Source of the DNA: Neofusicoccum parvum
Lineage: Eukaryota; Ascomycota; Dothideomycetes; Botryosphaeriales; Botryosphaeriaceae
Assembly (NCBI GenBank): GCA_020912385.1
Contig: CP087209.1
Coordinates: forward strand, 3,038,001 to 3,102,000
DNA: 64,000 bases
Direction of reading: 5' to 3'
The stretch's first letter is position 1; every line of letters begins with the position of its first letter. The notes beneath the pieces were generated by a model, which searched no databases, was not told the DNA's origin, and saw nothing but the letters and a program-made list of their open reading frames with translations. Shown one piece after another: positions 22,130 to 34,184 of the stretch. The position numbers and the translations under genes are program-made.

Positions 22130-22821
22130 ACGGGCATCTTGGGCCACGTAGAAGAGCGCAGCTGGATTTCTTTTTTGGTTTTCACGAGTCAAATGCATGA
22201 TGAATATCCCTCGCGGCGCACCCGCCCGAAAATCGATGCATGGCAACTTCCTGCCAATGGGAGCACACGACGGATCACCTTCTGCCAATGTGACGAGGGC
22301 TGCATGGGATGTGCCCAAACGGTTCCTTGCATGATACAAAAGCAAACATCCTTGCCTGTTTCCCACTTGAGTCCCGTGATTGTTGTTGCACAGAGCCAGA
22401 CACGCAGAAGCAGCACGGAGCTGGCCTTGGAGCCGGCGGGGAAGCAGCCGCATGACTGTGCATTCGTCAAGACGCGCAGACGCAGCGGGCAGCGGCGGGT
22501 AGGGCTCGCGGGGCGGCAGCACGTGATGCACCAAACGCGCTAGGTGTGGGCGCTTGGGCGAGCCGAGCCGCGTCGACTAGGACCGTCTCCCCGCGCCATT
22601 CGACAGGATTGCCTTGTCGCCTTATCACCGCCCAGCGCTGCCACCTCGCTGTCTCGTCTCGCTCCTGCCGCCTTTCTCTTCTTCGACGCCTGTCCCTTCT
22701 GCCGCCGCTCGATTGCCCTCTGTCTCTATGCTGTGAGCTTTGCTTTCCGCGCTTTCCGCCAACGCACAGCCGGCCAGATCGATGCTTTTTGCTTGTCCCA
22801 CGTGCGTTTGACCGCAAGACG
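22130..22821. other. 692-base spacer between TCTP and RdRP
   Basis: 3' flank of TCTP and 5' region of the RdRP gene. Open frames on both strands show no motif. The stretch just before 22822 is pyrimidine-rich, as in many fungal leaders. Confidence 0.5.
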
Positions 22822-25800
22822 ATGCACCAGCGCCGGGCGGCGGCCCGGCCCTACACCAGGGTGGCAGAGGACTCACCCCAAACGCCCAGCACTCGTCACC
22901 ACGACCAGATCAACGCCATTGTCGCAAAACTTGAACGAAATTGGCATCTCGGCCTCACTCTCCGCGACAAGAATTGGTCGCCGAGCCGCGGCGCTACTCG
23001 CCAGAAAGCTGACCAAGACCGATGCTATTCCAATATCAAATACCTGTACTTCAAGGCCTCGGATGTCCTGGACCAATTGCTCAAGGAATTCGATACTAAC
23101 GCGAAAGGTACTCCGGCCAAAGACCGCCTTTCCTACCTGTGTCGTCTCCTTAATGAAGGTATGAGAGAAGCGTCAACAGCGGATACAGGAACTAGTTTCA
23201 CTGGCCGTACGCCTCTTCTGCACAAGCTAGAGCAAACAGCAACTCCCTCACATAGAAGCACTGCACGACCTGAAGCAGCGCCCTCCTCAATCTTCAACCG
23301 CCCTCGTAGGTTTTTAGTTTGTTTTTTTCTACTACCCTGCCTCACTCTCTCGCTATGATCCTGTCAATCACGTAATAGTCTTAGTCATCATAGCCCTTTC
23401 GAACCCTTCCAGGCAACCAGAAATACTCTCTAACGAGCCTGGAAATCTCGGCGAGGGCTTGCTGTAGCCGTAGGCTGATTTTTATCAGACTTATCAGCAG
23501 CTTCTCCTATTAAGACCAACTTGAACGATGAGAACACGCCCTACTACAGCGCAGCAGAGGACCCCACGGAAGGTGCCCTCGAACCTACCCAGCCAGACAC
23601 ACCAACGGATGCTGAAGATGACGAACGAACCGGGTCTCCTCCACAGTCTCCGTCTCTACAGGCGAGTTTGCGGAGGCAAGAGCTGTCCAGTCCCACCAGT
23701 GAACGAGGCACCCGAAGCCGATGCTCACAGCATCGTGGCCGGGTGAAAAGGCCTTCGGAGTCCTCGATAGAAATCGAGTGTTCACCCAAGTGCTCCAAGA
23801 CTTCCAACGACAAGAAAGAGCCGGAAAGAGCATTTGCTATTCCAGCCCCACCGCTCACGAGAGGAAACTCCAGCCGACGTCAATCTGGAACAAGTTCAAA
23901 GACCACGTCAATGACCACATCGACAACCTCGTTCGCCTCGACCACCATGTCCAGGTCAGACTCGGTTTTCTCAACAAACCGAGACAACACCACGACAGCC
24001 AATACCTCGTTCACTACTTCCGTATATCCTTCTCAGCCATCCAAGTCCCAGCAGGTGGAAGAATTCCACAGCTCTGGAACATTTGGCTCTATTGGCACAG
24101 AAATTGACTGGACTCAGGCGGAGGAGAAAGCCATAGATGCGACGAGCTTCGGTCCAGTCAACCCTTTCGAAGAATTCGACATGAATGCTGGACATGACAC
24201 CTTTCAGTCGTCTCCGAATGTTGTCAGTCCTAGTAAAAACATGGAACACCACCAAGTCAAATCTTTGCCAAGAGCGGGGCTGTTTGTTCCCGAAATCAGC
24301 AGAAGGCTTGAGAGAATGTCATTCAAGCACCGTTGGGAGTTTATGCGTGTCGCACTCAATGTAGAGCTAGACCCGGACGACCTTCTCCCGAAGACGCACA
24401 ACGAGGATTGGCAGGAGTACGCTGCTTTATGGGACTATTTTGAGAAACATGACGCCCTCAAGGGTTCCCTTAAAGACCTGAAGCGAAGCTCAGAGAAAGC
24501 TTGGTCTGCAGCGGAAGTCGTTTTCGAGAACAACACGCTCAAGGCCTTCGAGAACATCACTCTTAAAGCAACCTTGGTTTTTAATCAGACGAATGTCGGC
24601 CCGCTTTTCAGGACACAGCTTCAGCCGCTAAAGATCGAGGACGCTTCGTGTCGATTTCAGAGAGCATTCGGTGGAGATCGGTTCCTGTACCTTGAGGTCC
24701 CTGCATTTGAGAGAAACCAAATGCCCTATCATTTAAAGCAACAGGAACAAAACCTAGCAGTGAGGTTTCGAGAATGGCTGTCATTCAGACCCAAGAGCTT
24801 CTTGGGAAGGAAGTGGGAAGTCGTGCAAATCGAGGCACTGAAACCCAAAAAACAGACAATGCAACGCCAAGAGTCTGAGGTACGCGGGTACAGAGTCATC
24901 CTCTTCGCAACCGGTGGATGTGATATCGATCACAAGACGCCAAGACGAATCCACTCATCCAGACGGCACGAAATGACCAGTTTTGATCTCCTCAATTGGT
25001 TCATGCCATTCGATTTGAACTCGCACCAAGCATACCTCAAAGCCTTCGCAAGAATAAGTTTAGGGCTGACAACCACACTTCCTGGTCTCGTTTTCAAGCC
25101 ATCTCAGGTCCACTTTGTCAAAGATATCAAAGCAAACGGCGAATTGGAGGATGATCAGTACAATGACAGCAGCCTATGTTGGCCCAGAGACAAGAGAAAG
25201 AAGCGGGTCATGAACGATGGATGTGCACGAATATCCGTCGGAGCAGCGCAACAGTTGTGGAAGAGAATAAACAAGGAGGGGCCTCTCCCAAGCACCTTCC
25301 AGGGACGGATTGGTGGTGCTAAAGGAATGTGGATGCTGAGTGCATCCCCCAATACGCAAGATAAGGAGCATCACGATGTGTGGATTGAAATTTCGGAAAG
25401 TCAGTTGAAGTTCAAGCCGCACGCTGAGGATATTGACAGGCGGGATAAAACGTTCGACCCCCATCGACTGACCTTCGACCTGCACTCAACGGAAAGCTCG
25501 GCAGAACAATCCGTCGTTTATCTGTCATTCTTTCCTATTCTGCAAGACCGCGGGGTAAAAGCGAACGACTTGAAGAAGCTTTTCGAAAATTGCCTCGATC
25601 AAGAACGAGAGAACCTCCTCAAGTCAGTTGAGAACCCAACCCACCTCAGAGCATGGGTCAATCAACAAAACGCACTTGCAGAAGAGCGTAATCGAGAGGA
25701 CGATATGACTTGGCAGGCCGGCATGCCTCTACAAGTGCAGGAGAAGGTCGTAAAACTACTCGAATCAGGATTTGACACCTCATGCGACTACTTGGCCGAT

Positions 25801-27417
25801 GTAACGCAACGACTAGTTGCCAAAAGTCTTCGGCTGCTCCGGCAAAAGGTCCGTGTTCCACTCCCTCGTTGTACCTACATCAAGGGGGTGGCAGACCCTC
25901 TTGGGGTGTTGAAACCAGGAGAGATACACGTTCAGTTCTCGAAAAGCTTCATCGATGCGACTTCCGGCGAATGCCTGAATTTCTTGAATGACCAAGCTGT
26001 ACTGGTAGCCCGCAATCCAGCCTTGCGACGGTCGGACATACAGAAGGTCCGAGCATCATTCAATCTTAAGCTCGCACATCTAAAAGATGTGCTGGTTTTC
26101 CCGACGAGGGGAAGCTACCCTCTCGCAGGCAAGCTACAGGGTGGCGACTACGATGGCGATACGTTCTGGGTCTGTTGGGAACCCCAGTTGGTAGAACCTT
26201 TTAAGAACGCACCACACCCTCTAGAAGATCCCGTACCGGAGAACTACTGTATCGAAGTGGACAGAAGGAGGCTAAGAGACATGTACAAGGGGCGCTCTAT
26301 CGGGAACTTCCTCCGCTCGAGTTTTGATTTCCGCTGCAAAGCCAATCTTCTTGGACCTGCGACGAAGCTGCATGAAAGGGTCTTCTACATTGAAAACGAT
26401 CTTGACTCGAAGAACGCCAAAGCTCTTGCAGATCTCCACGATCTACTAGTGGACTTCTCCAAGAACGGATACGTTTTTGACGACGAGGCTTACGAACGAT
26501 TCAAGAGGACTTGTGTCAAATTGCCCAGGCATATTCCGAAGACGAAGTATGAGGAGGCTAGAGAGAAGGATCTCAAAGAGAAGAAGATTGCCAAACATAA
26601 GTCTGCCAAAGGCAAGAGGCTGTCCGACTATGAACGCAGAAGCATACTGGACTGTCTCTATTTTGAGACCATTGAGCCACACACTCACAAAACACTCGCG
26701 ATGCTGGAAAAGCGGTTCGGAGAGACGAAGCAATTTCTCGATACAGACCTGGAAGAGCCGTTTCTCGCTGAGCAGCGTGAAGCCAAGCTGCGTGCAAATG
26801 AAGATGATCACGCAATTTGCAGCGAGCTGAAAAACCTGATCGACTCCCTCAACCACATTAGACGCCGCTGGGGCGACCTGCTCCACGCCAAAAGCAAAAT
26901 GTTCGCTCTCGCCGGCGCCGCGGCAATGGCCGACGCCTTCGACGACCCAGACACGTACAACGCCGCGCTGGACGAGTGCTTCACCCTCTTCACGGAGCTC
27001 AAGCCTGTCAATGCCACCAACAGCGCCATCATCAGCCGCTGGACCAAGCGGTATCTCATGCCCGGTGCTCCCACACATTGGGAGCTACTGAAGGCGAGCG
27101 CGCTCTACCACCTCTGGATGCGCTCGAAGGGGGACAAGTCCAGCACTTTTGTTTTCCACATGGCGGGCGATGATCTATGCTGGATCAAGGCGTATCGGAC
27201 GGGGACAGCGCACCCGGTCGTGCATTCCATGTGGACGAACATGAAGCCGAAGAAAATCAAAAAAGCTGGGTTTAGTGGGGAGGGGAAACGTGGGAGGGAG
27301 GGTGAGAGGAGGTTTGGCGGGAGTCTTCGTGACGCCGTTGCTGATGACGATGAGGAAGCTAGGGAGGAGACGGTCTATGAGAGTGCGGAAGAGATTGGTG
27401 GTGGGAATGATGAGTGA
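22822..27417 (+). CDS. RNA-dependent RNA polymerase (QDE-1/RdRP family, RNA silencing)
   Basis: Cell-encoded RdRP of the eukaryotic RNA-silencing family, which makes double-stranded RNA from aberrant transcripts to feed Dicer. Model: 22822-23305 joined to 23498-27417; 1,467 residues. The 192-nt intron is inferred from phase (donor gtaggt, acceptor tatcag). The N-terminal 400 residues are Ser/Thr/Pro-rich and poorly conserved. From about residue 420 the conserved core begins, with PLPRCTYIKGVADPLGVLKPGEI split around 945-970, and the catalytic double-psi barrel loop GGDYDGD at about 1043, whose three Asp bind metal. The length and this loop are as in fungal RdRPs. The C-terminal 60 residues are Gly/Glu/Arg-rich. 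Close relation to one named Neurospora paralogue (qde-1, sad-1, rrp-3) cannot be decided by eye. No frameshift or stop was seen, so the gene looks functional. Confidence 0.9.
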
Positions 27418-28111
27418 AATAATGGGTCTTTTTTTTTGGATACTTTCAGTGTCTCGTTGGTAAGGACGACTAGTTTCTTTTCTCCTTGGAGACGTGGGGG
27501 GGGATTTCAGTAAATAGGGAGGTTTGGATGATGAGCTCACCTTTTTGGGAGGGGATTGTCGATCTCCTTGGTTGGCTACGAGGACACGACGTGCTTGATG
27601 ACAATTGGTGGATCTGGCATGGCGGACGGTGTTTGGGTCTCCCTTTCTCTTTCTCTTCTCTCTGTCTAGTTCTTCTTCTCCTTTACACTTTATCAATGGA
27701 GGGAATACTCGAGTACACACACTTGCACTCACGGTTGACGTATGACGCCTCTCAAACGTTAAACACGATCTCGGCCGCCCTTTCTGGGTGACGCGTTCCG
27801 CGTTCTACAACTCGACGCGAACCAGACCCGTAAGCACCTGACTTAGAATCTGTTTATTCACCGAGCCTATCCACTTCCACCCACAGACCTTCTCACCCTG
27901 CCCTACACTCTCAAATCTCACATCTACTCCCCCATCCCCCGCATGGCACCTCGCCGCATCAACCACGATGCTCCCGCTCCTGCTCGCCACCGGCTAAGAC
28001 GTCACCGCCCCCATCCAATCGGCTAAACCCCGGCGACAACCCTTTGACTACATAATCGCGCCTGCCTTCCCAATCACCGAGATTTCTCAGCGAAGTCCCG
28101 ACAGCCACAAC
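27418..28111. other. Spacer between RdRP and tRNA-Gln
   Basis: 694 bases with no recognised gene. Starts with a T-rich stretch after the RdRP stop that may hold the poly(A) region. The minus-strand frame 27175-27732 is a shadow of the RdRP end continued into spacer. Confidence 0.5.
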
Positions 28112-28200
28112 GGTTGTGTAGTGTAGTGGTTATCACTCCGGATTTTGATGCACTGCATTGAGACCTTCCGGCGACCTGGGTTCGAGCCCCAGCACGACCT
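28112..28200 (+). tRNA. tRNA-Gln (anticodon TTG) with a 17-nt intron
   Basis: A cloverleaf can be folded by hand. The acceptor stem GGTTGTG pairs with CACGACC, and the T stem CTGGG/CCCAG encloses TTCGAGC. The anticodon stem CCGGA/TCCGG encloses TTTTGA plus T after removing an intron of about 17 nt (tgcactgcattgagacc) one base 3' of the anticodon, the standard eukaryotic intron place. The anticodon TTG reads CAA. A T-rich stretch right after (ttttggcg, then longer T runs) serves as a pol III terminator. The CCA end is not encoded, as expected in a nucleus. Confidence 0.92.
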
Positions 28201-30051
28201 TTTGGCGTTCTTTCTTTTGCTTTTTTGCTTCGTGCTTGGTCCTGGACGGCGGTGGACACGCGGGTGGGTGGAGATGAGGGGCGGAGGGGCTTTTTGTCTG
28301 CTGCAGCACGTTCCCATCGTTGAGGTTTTGCTGTCACTGGAAGCTCAGTGCCCAACGACGCTCTCTTTACCGCGGAGCTGGTGCCTGTGACGCGTGGGAC
28401 TGCCGTCGGTCTCGGGCTCTTCTTTGCTTTGATGAGATGATGCATCACAAGTCATATGAATACACTTGTGACTCTTTCTTCCCTGTGGGTGAAGTGCATC
28501 AGCAAGGCTCAGTGATGAGCGAGATGCGTGCTGATCTCCAACGCGGCAAGTCCGTACGCGGACCTTCGCCTGGGGGGCAAGTTATGCCATGGTGAACGGT
28601 TTAGGGCATTGCATGCCAAAGAGATTCTGCGGCAAGATGAGAAGACCTAGAGGTAGCAAGACGTGTTAAATGGGAGCTTCTTCAACGGCTTTCGCAAGGC
28701 TCACAAGGGCGGCGGTGGCCTGCCAACGCCGTGGAATGCCATTGTCACGGCTACCTGTGGCACATACGGAGCCGCTAAACATGATGGAAGGCGTGACAGT
28801 TGCTCAAGAGTGTCCGGAGGCGAGTCATAGTCGGCATATGGCGCAAGATCATGTGGGAGTGTTCTGTTATACGCATGTGGAAGCTCTGGTAGCTCTGCTT
28901 GCTGTATATTTATGCTCCGGTCCTCCACCACAAACAGAAGCACAATTAAGCCCTCGCCTAGAAAACGTCTTTGAAGGACCTTCAGAAGCGAAATCCTAAA
29001 TCTAACTGCCGGAGAGGTGCCATAGACCCGACACGTTCGGACAACTTGGGAGCCTGTGTGCCCATGTTATCTTAGTAGCCAATCGTTTCAATTTCAACCA
29101 CAGGTTGGAATACTGTCATCGTTAGAGAAGGAAGGTGGGTGGTGCTGGTGATGGAGAATAACGACCGTTAGTAATGTTCGTTGGCGCTGAATAAACTACT
29201 CCACTTGCAGCAGCTATTCCTAACTACGGTCTGCAGTCAGCTACCACAAATTTTGGGCAGCTCGTGAACTCAGAACTGTCCGCACGAGAGAACTCGGAGA
29301 TTCGGAGATTCGAAGATATGGATACACATATTGATAATTGAAGAAAATTGTCTAGTCCAGTTCCCCCTTGTCTTCTCGCTAGCCGCTAGAATGAAATGCT
29401 GAAGCGTTTGAAGTTCCATGTTACCATTGCTAGTCGGAAGAATGATAGTTTGATAAACCAAGTATAGAGGTTCTAGACCGCTGCATATATAACGCCGAGA
29501 AGCAGATCGAACTCATCGACTGTGTTCCGGAACTCCGAGTGACTCATCTGCTCTAGGTTGTTGCAGAAGATGATTGTATGGAGGCGGAGGTTGATTTGCG
29601 TAGCAAACCTAAGCAGATCACTAGATCGCATGGGTAGACTCTGTCAGAAGGCCTGATGTTAAACAGTAGCACCAGATGTTTCAAAGCTCAGCAAATAAAT
29701 CAAAAGTGAGCCCCGAAAACCTTGATTAGAAGACTCTCGCAGATTCTCAGCTTGTTTCAGATTCCAGCTAATCTCGCCGAACCTCCCCCTGCTTATATCT
29801 TTTCAAACGCTCCTTTTGCTTGGGTATCGATGCAGTCCTTCTTCTTTGAGCCACTCAGAGCAACACGTCCATCTCGACCCGGTAGTTCCTCTTGTTGTAT
29901 GCCAACAGTAACAACCCAGCCTTGCTTCTAGCCATCGGAGACGAGGTGGGGGGAGAGGAAAGACTCATCTCGGCAGACGTCATGCAGCTCAAAACATCCA
30001 CGTCCTTCTCTCCAGGTATGGTGCCAGCGTTACACATCTTCGGCACAGCCG
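28201..30051. other. Gene-free 1.85 kb
   Basis: No frame with a recognisable motif. Lower GC than the flanks. A short tandem run of ggagattc-like units occurs near 29296-29312. Nothing else recognised; it may hold decayed sequence or an unseen noncoding RNA. Confidence 0.45.
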
Positions 30052-30596
30052 TCAAGCCCCAGCAGCCTGATCCGCCTTCTTCACCTCATCAATCACCACC
30101 TCGACCACTCTCGCCAAGCCCTCCATCTCCTCTTCCACATTCCCCCCGGCGCCCGCGCTCGCAAAGGACGTCGAGTTGCCCACGTACGTCGGCCGTCCCG
30201 TCCGCCTGGCCAGGATCTTCGCCAGCCTCGTCGCCAGGTCCAGCGTCGGGGTCTGCGGGTAGAGGGGCGTGCTCAGCGGCTGCGCGGTCGGGGCGGCGCG
30301 CTGCACATCCAACAGCCCCGCGGTCAGCCCAGCGCTCCAGCGTGCACGATCCGATGCGGGGGCCTTACGTTCGGCATGGCGTAGACGAAGCTGCCCACGG
30401 GGGCCGTCACGCCGGCGTCGTGCTCGGGCGAGGTGGTCGTGACGAACAGCAGCAGCGCGGCCGTGTGGACGGTGAGGTGCAGGTTGACGCGCGTGTTCGG
30501 GGCGCGCGGCAGCGGGAACGACAGCTGCACGGGCTGGTTCCGCGCGGCGGCCTTCTCGCCGTTCGGCAGGGCTTGGGCGACGGCGGCTAGGTCCAT
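30052..30596 (-). CDS. POC4: Proteasome assembly chaperone 4 (PAC4/POC4)
   Basis: Small chaperone that acts with PAC3 in assembly of the 20S proteasome alpha ring. Model: complement of 30369-30596 and 30052-30300, intron 68 nt, 158 residues, the usual length. Conserved features: SFPLPRAPNTRVNLHLTVHTAALLLFVTTT (two strands, split around residues 25-55), GSFVYAMPNR across the intron, PLSTPLY, then LDLATRLAKILARRTGRPTYVGNS and a final helix EEEMEGLARVVEVVIDEVK. These match the fungal PAC4 domain. It is divergent from a methyltransferase gene across 402 bases. Some uncertainty about function remains because it rests on family resemblance only. Confidence 0.85.
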
Positions 30597-30998
30597 GGGC
30601 GGGGATAGCGCGTGGCTGGCGGGCGTGCGTGAGGCGTTTTGGAGCGGAATGGAGGTGGAGGCGGCGGTGGTGGAGACGTGGAGGGCGGCGGGCGATGCGC
30701 GTGCGCGCGTTACGCCATGATCGCCGCAGGGGTTCGCAAGGACCGAAGCACTGTGACTGTCAGAACCGCGTCCCCCGCGTCACGCTGCGCTGCATCACCA
30801 CCCCACAGCAGACAGCTCCCGTGTGACACGCACCTTCAGAGCGCTTGTTCCTGCCGGGAAGTAGACTTGCCGGTGAGCTGTCGTCACTCCCCGGTCCAGA
30901 CGAGTGCGCCGCCCCACACTTTTTCCACCACGGCTGTTCCGGCTGTGCCAGCTGATGCGGCTGCCACCTGCTGCTGCAACCACCACCGAGCCACGGTC
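30597..30998. promoter_or_regulatory. Divergent promoter region of PAC4 and the N2227-type methyltransferase
   Basis: 402-base spacer shared by two divergent genes. A GGAGGTGGAGGCGGCGGTGG-type purine-rich G-run lies at about 30648-30667. No TATA box recognised. Confidence 0.45.
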
Positions 30999-32475
30999 AT
31001 GGAGTCTGAGACCCACCCTGATGCCCTCAAGGTCGAGGGCGAGTGGCAGGGAGACTTGGACCCCGGCGAGGACCCCGAGGAGCAGAGAGTCATCCACGCC
31101 GCCCTAGACTCCTTCCAGTAAGTGAGGCTTCCGCCCTTCTCCAGTGCTCGTCACCTATTCCCTATTTCCGTTCCGGGACAGTACTTGACTGTCAACTCTT
31201 CTTGCCGTCTCCCCTGCTGTAGCACCCATTCCGGGCGCTGACCGCCTGGCCCTCCCAGCTGTCGCTGAGAGCTTTTCTTTGCTGCAAAGGTCCTACCGCC
31301 ATGTCGCCCACTACAACGTGACCCACGTGCGCCGCCAGAACTTCTACGCCATGCCCTCCGCCCACTGGAACCTCCTGGCCGAGCCGCCCTTCTCCATGCT
31401 CGACACCTTCAACGCCGTCGACGACGCCATCGACGCCAACGCCGACCTGGCCGAAGCCATCTTCCGCGCCTCCGCCCCAAACTTCGGCGTCGACGCTGAA
31501 GCCGGCTCCCAGGCCTCCGACGACTCCAGCAAACCGCCTCCCTCCTGGCGCGGCACCGCCGCCCCGTCCGACATGGACAAAGCCCGCAGCACGCTCCGGC
31601 AGATGTACCGCGACTGGAGCGCCGACGGCGCCGCCGAGCGGGCCGCCTGCTACGGGCCCGTCCTGGCCGCGCTGGAGGCCGAGTTCGCCGCGACGCCGCG
31701 CGCCCACCGCGACGCGCACCGCGTGCTGGTGCCCGGGGCGGGGCTGGGGCGGCTGGTGCTCGAGGTGTGCGTGCTGGGGTTCAGCGTCGAGGGCAACGAG
31801 ATCTCGTACCACCAGCTGCTGGCGTCGTCGTTCATCCTCAACCACACGGCGCGCGCGGAGCAGTTCGCGCTGCACCCGTGGGCGCTGTCGTTCTCGAACC
31901 ACGCCAGCCGCGCGCACCAGCTGCGGCGGGTGCGCGTGCCGGACGTGCACCCGGCCGCGGCGCTGGCGGCGAGCAGCGACGGCGCCCGCACCCACGCCTT
32001 CGAGCGCATGGGCATGGCCGCCGCCGACTTCTGCGTCAGCTACCGCGCCGCCGAGTACCGCGGCGCGTTCGACGCCGTGGCCACCGTCTTCTTCATCGAC
32101 ACGGCGCCGAACCTGATCAACTACGTCGAGGCCATCGCGAACTGCCTGCGGACCGGCGGCGTCTGGATCAACCTGGGCCCGCTGCTGTGGCACTTCGAGA
32201 ACGACCCGCCCGGCGCGAAGAACAGACGGGAAGGTGGTGGCAGCGGCCCCGATGCCGCAGCTGGCGCGGCGCAGGACCTGGGCATCGCGGAGAGCGGGTC
32301 CGTCGAGCTGACGGACGACGAGGTGGTGGCGCTGGTCGAGCGCTTCGGCTTCAGGATCGAGAGGCGCGAGCTTCCTGGCCAGGCGGCGGGCATCGAGACG
32401 GGGTACATTTCGGATCCCAGGAGCATGCTGCAGAACGTGTACAAGCCGTCCTTCTGGATCGCTAGGAAGATTTGA
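30999..32475 (+). CDS. Carnosine N-methyltransferase-like protein (N2227 family)
   Basis: S-adenosylmethionine-dependent methyltransferase of the N2227/CARNMT1 family. Animal and yeast members methylate carnosine or related histidine dipeptides; the fungal substrate is less certain. Model: 30999-31117 joined to 31290-32475, intron 172 nt, 434 residues. The N-terminus EEQRVIHAALDSFQSYRHVAHYNV is split by the intron, typical for the family. The SAM-binding glycine loop VPGAGLGRLVLE lies at about 186-197, followed by the acidic residue in FSVEGNEISYHQLL. Then come FFIDTAPNLINYVEAI and GGVWINLGPLLWHF, which are hallmarks. A variable Ser/Ala-rich insert at about 110-130 is less conserved. GC-rich coding DNA gives long shadow frames on the other strand. 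Confidence 0.9.
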
Positions 32476-33210
32476 TCATTTGCGGCACGGTAATGGCGCG
32501 TAGGGAAGGGGAGAAGGAGAAACAAGAAAAGAAAGATGCAGCAGTGAAGCTGGTTCTACAAGCGGGGTGACAGGCGGACGGTTGGTGGTTGGCTCACGGT
32601 TTAGCACGCAAGATTAGCCAAAAACGGGGACGGCGAGGAACAGGAAGGCGACTAGAACGTTTCATGCATGAGATCGAAGATTCCCAATAATTCTTCCTTG
32701 ATTCTCTGTCAGCGCTAGGAGAAATAGACCACCAACCACGGTGACCAACACCCCGAGCACTCATCAACCCAGACTTGCGATGGGCGGTTGACGGCGAGAG
32801 CACAGACCGCCGCGCACATCGTCTGGGGGGCACCAGCCCAGGGAAACAGTCATGAAAATCCTCATTGCCCGCCATGACGCCACATGAAGCCACAACCACA
32901 GCCAGCGCACAGAGACCCCAATCAAACTTCCCTTCATGCAGATCTGAATCAGGGCATCCAGACGACACCCGTCGCCAACCAAACGGAACACAAACGAACA
33001 GAAAAAGCCGCATGACGAGACACCAAACCCCTGGGCTAAGCGCACACCCGAAGTACCCGCCACCGGTTCGTTTGCCCGTTCGCATGACCGTCGCCCTCTC
33101 GATCGAAACATTCGGTCCGCTCGCCTAAGCACTTGCGAGACCGGGGGGTTGGGCAGTTTGCTGCTGCGAATCTTCGCTTATGATTGCGCGCACGTAACCA
33201 AGCACACGCG

Positions 33211-33241
<31 letters not shown>

Positions 33242-34184
33242 CCCGGTGTGGCGATGCTCTCGCTCGCTCGCTTCGAGCCTGGACCTGTACCTGGACCTGC
33301 CCGAGGAGGCGCGGAGGGGAGGTGCTAATCTCCGGGGGGGAAAGGGCGAGATGGTCCGAAAAGGCCGCGCAAGCTGCCGCGCTGCTTACGGCGAATGTGG
33401 GGGAAGGAACTGGCTCGGCGAGCAGAGGCGAAGCTCCTCGGGTGGTGTCCCGGTCTCCCAGATGTTCGTGTGTCTCATCCCGGGCTTTCGGTAAAGGAGG
33501 GAGAGGCGGATGCCATTACGTGTTGGCGAAGCCGCAACACATTCCACCAGGAGTTCAATTTTACCCGAGTTCCTCACGTTACATTGTTTCGAGCGGAGGA
33601 GGTTGTGTTGGCGCGGTAAAAAATGGTTGCTTAATGCTATTGATCATGTCCTGCGCCAGCGTTGTGGTTCGTTCGCACCTGATGCTATGGGATGCTGTGC
33701 TCATTGCCAAACTATGCTCTTGGGGTAAGTGTCCGTAATATGTACCGTGAGAACCACCAAAATGCAACAGCGCAAAGAATCAGCCACCCCCTGGCAGACC
33801 AAAGAGCTCATCATGGCCGCCCTTTTTCTATCCGCCACGCCCATGTACCTTTGTGGTTTGTATTCCAGAAATGCAAGAAAAGAAAATCGTGACCGTCAAA
33901 CAATCCATGCTCGAAACTTGTGTCCACCCTCCCGTTGGGGTATCTAACATCGGGAGAGGTCTTGAGAAGAAAAGAAGTAAAAAACCAGAAACTAGAGCCA
34001 GCTCCAACCACAAAGAGTGATGCGCCCCGCAAGTATGACCCTTGCCGGGGGCAGAAGAATGCTTCATAAATCTGTACAAGGGGTGTAGGATACTAGGTTT
34101 GGTTGCCAGGAAATGACAGTATCCTCAATCATCCGATCGAACCCCGCCACCAAGTGAAACGAAGAATGAACACCTGCAATCTGT
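32476..34184. other. Gene-free 1.7 kb with a C homopolymer
   Basis: No gene recognised between the two convergent genes. It contains an uninterrupted run of 28 C at 33211-33238, listed separately. Frames on both strands have no motif. Confidence 0.5.
33211..33238. repeat. Poly-C tract of 28 bases
   Basis: Uninterrupted run of C followed by one T and five more C. On the other strand it is a G28 run that could form a G-quadruplex and is prone to slippage. The true length may differ from the assembly, because such runs are hard to sequence. Confidence 0.9.

Noticed and set aside
31192..32193. 333-residue minus-strand frame
   Set aside because: Antisense shadow of the N2227 methyltransferase caused by GC-rich third positions; low-complexity Val/Gly/Arg/His.
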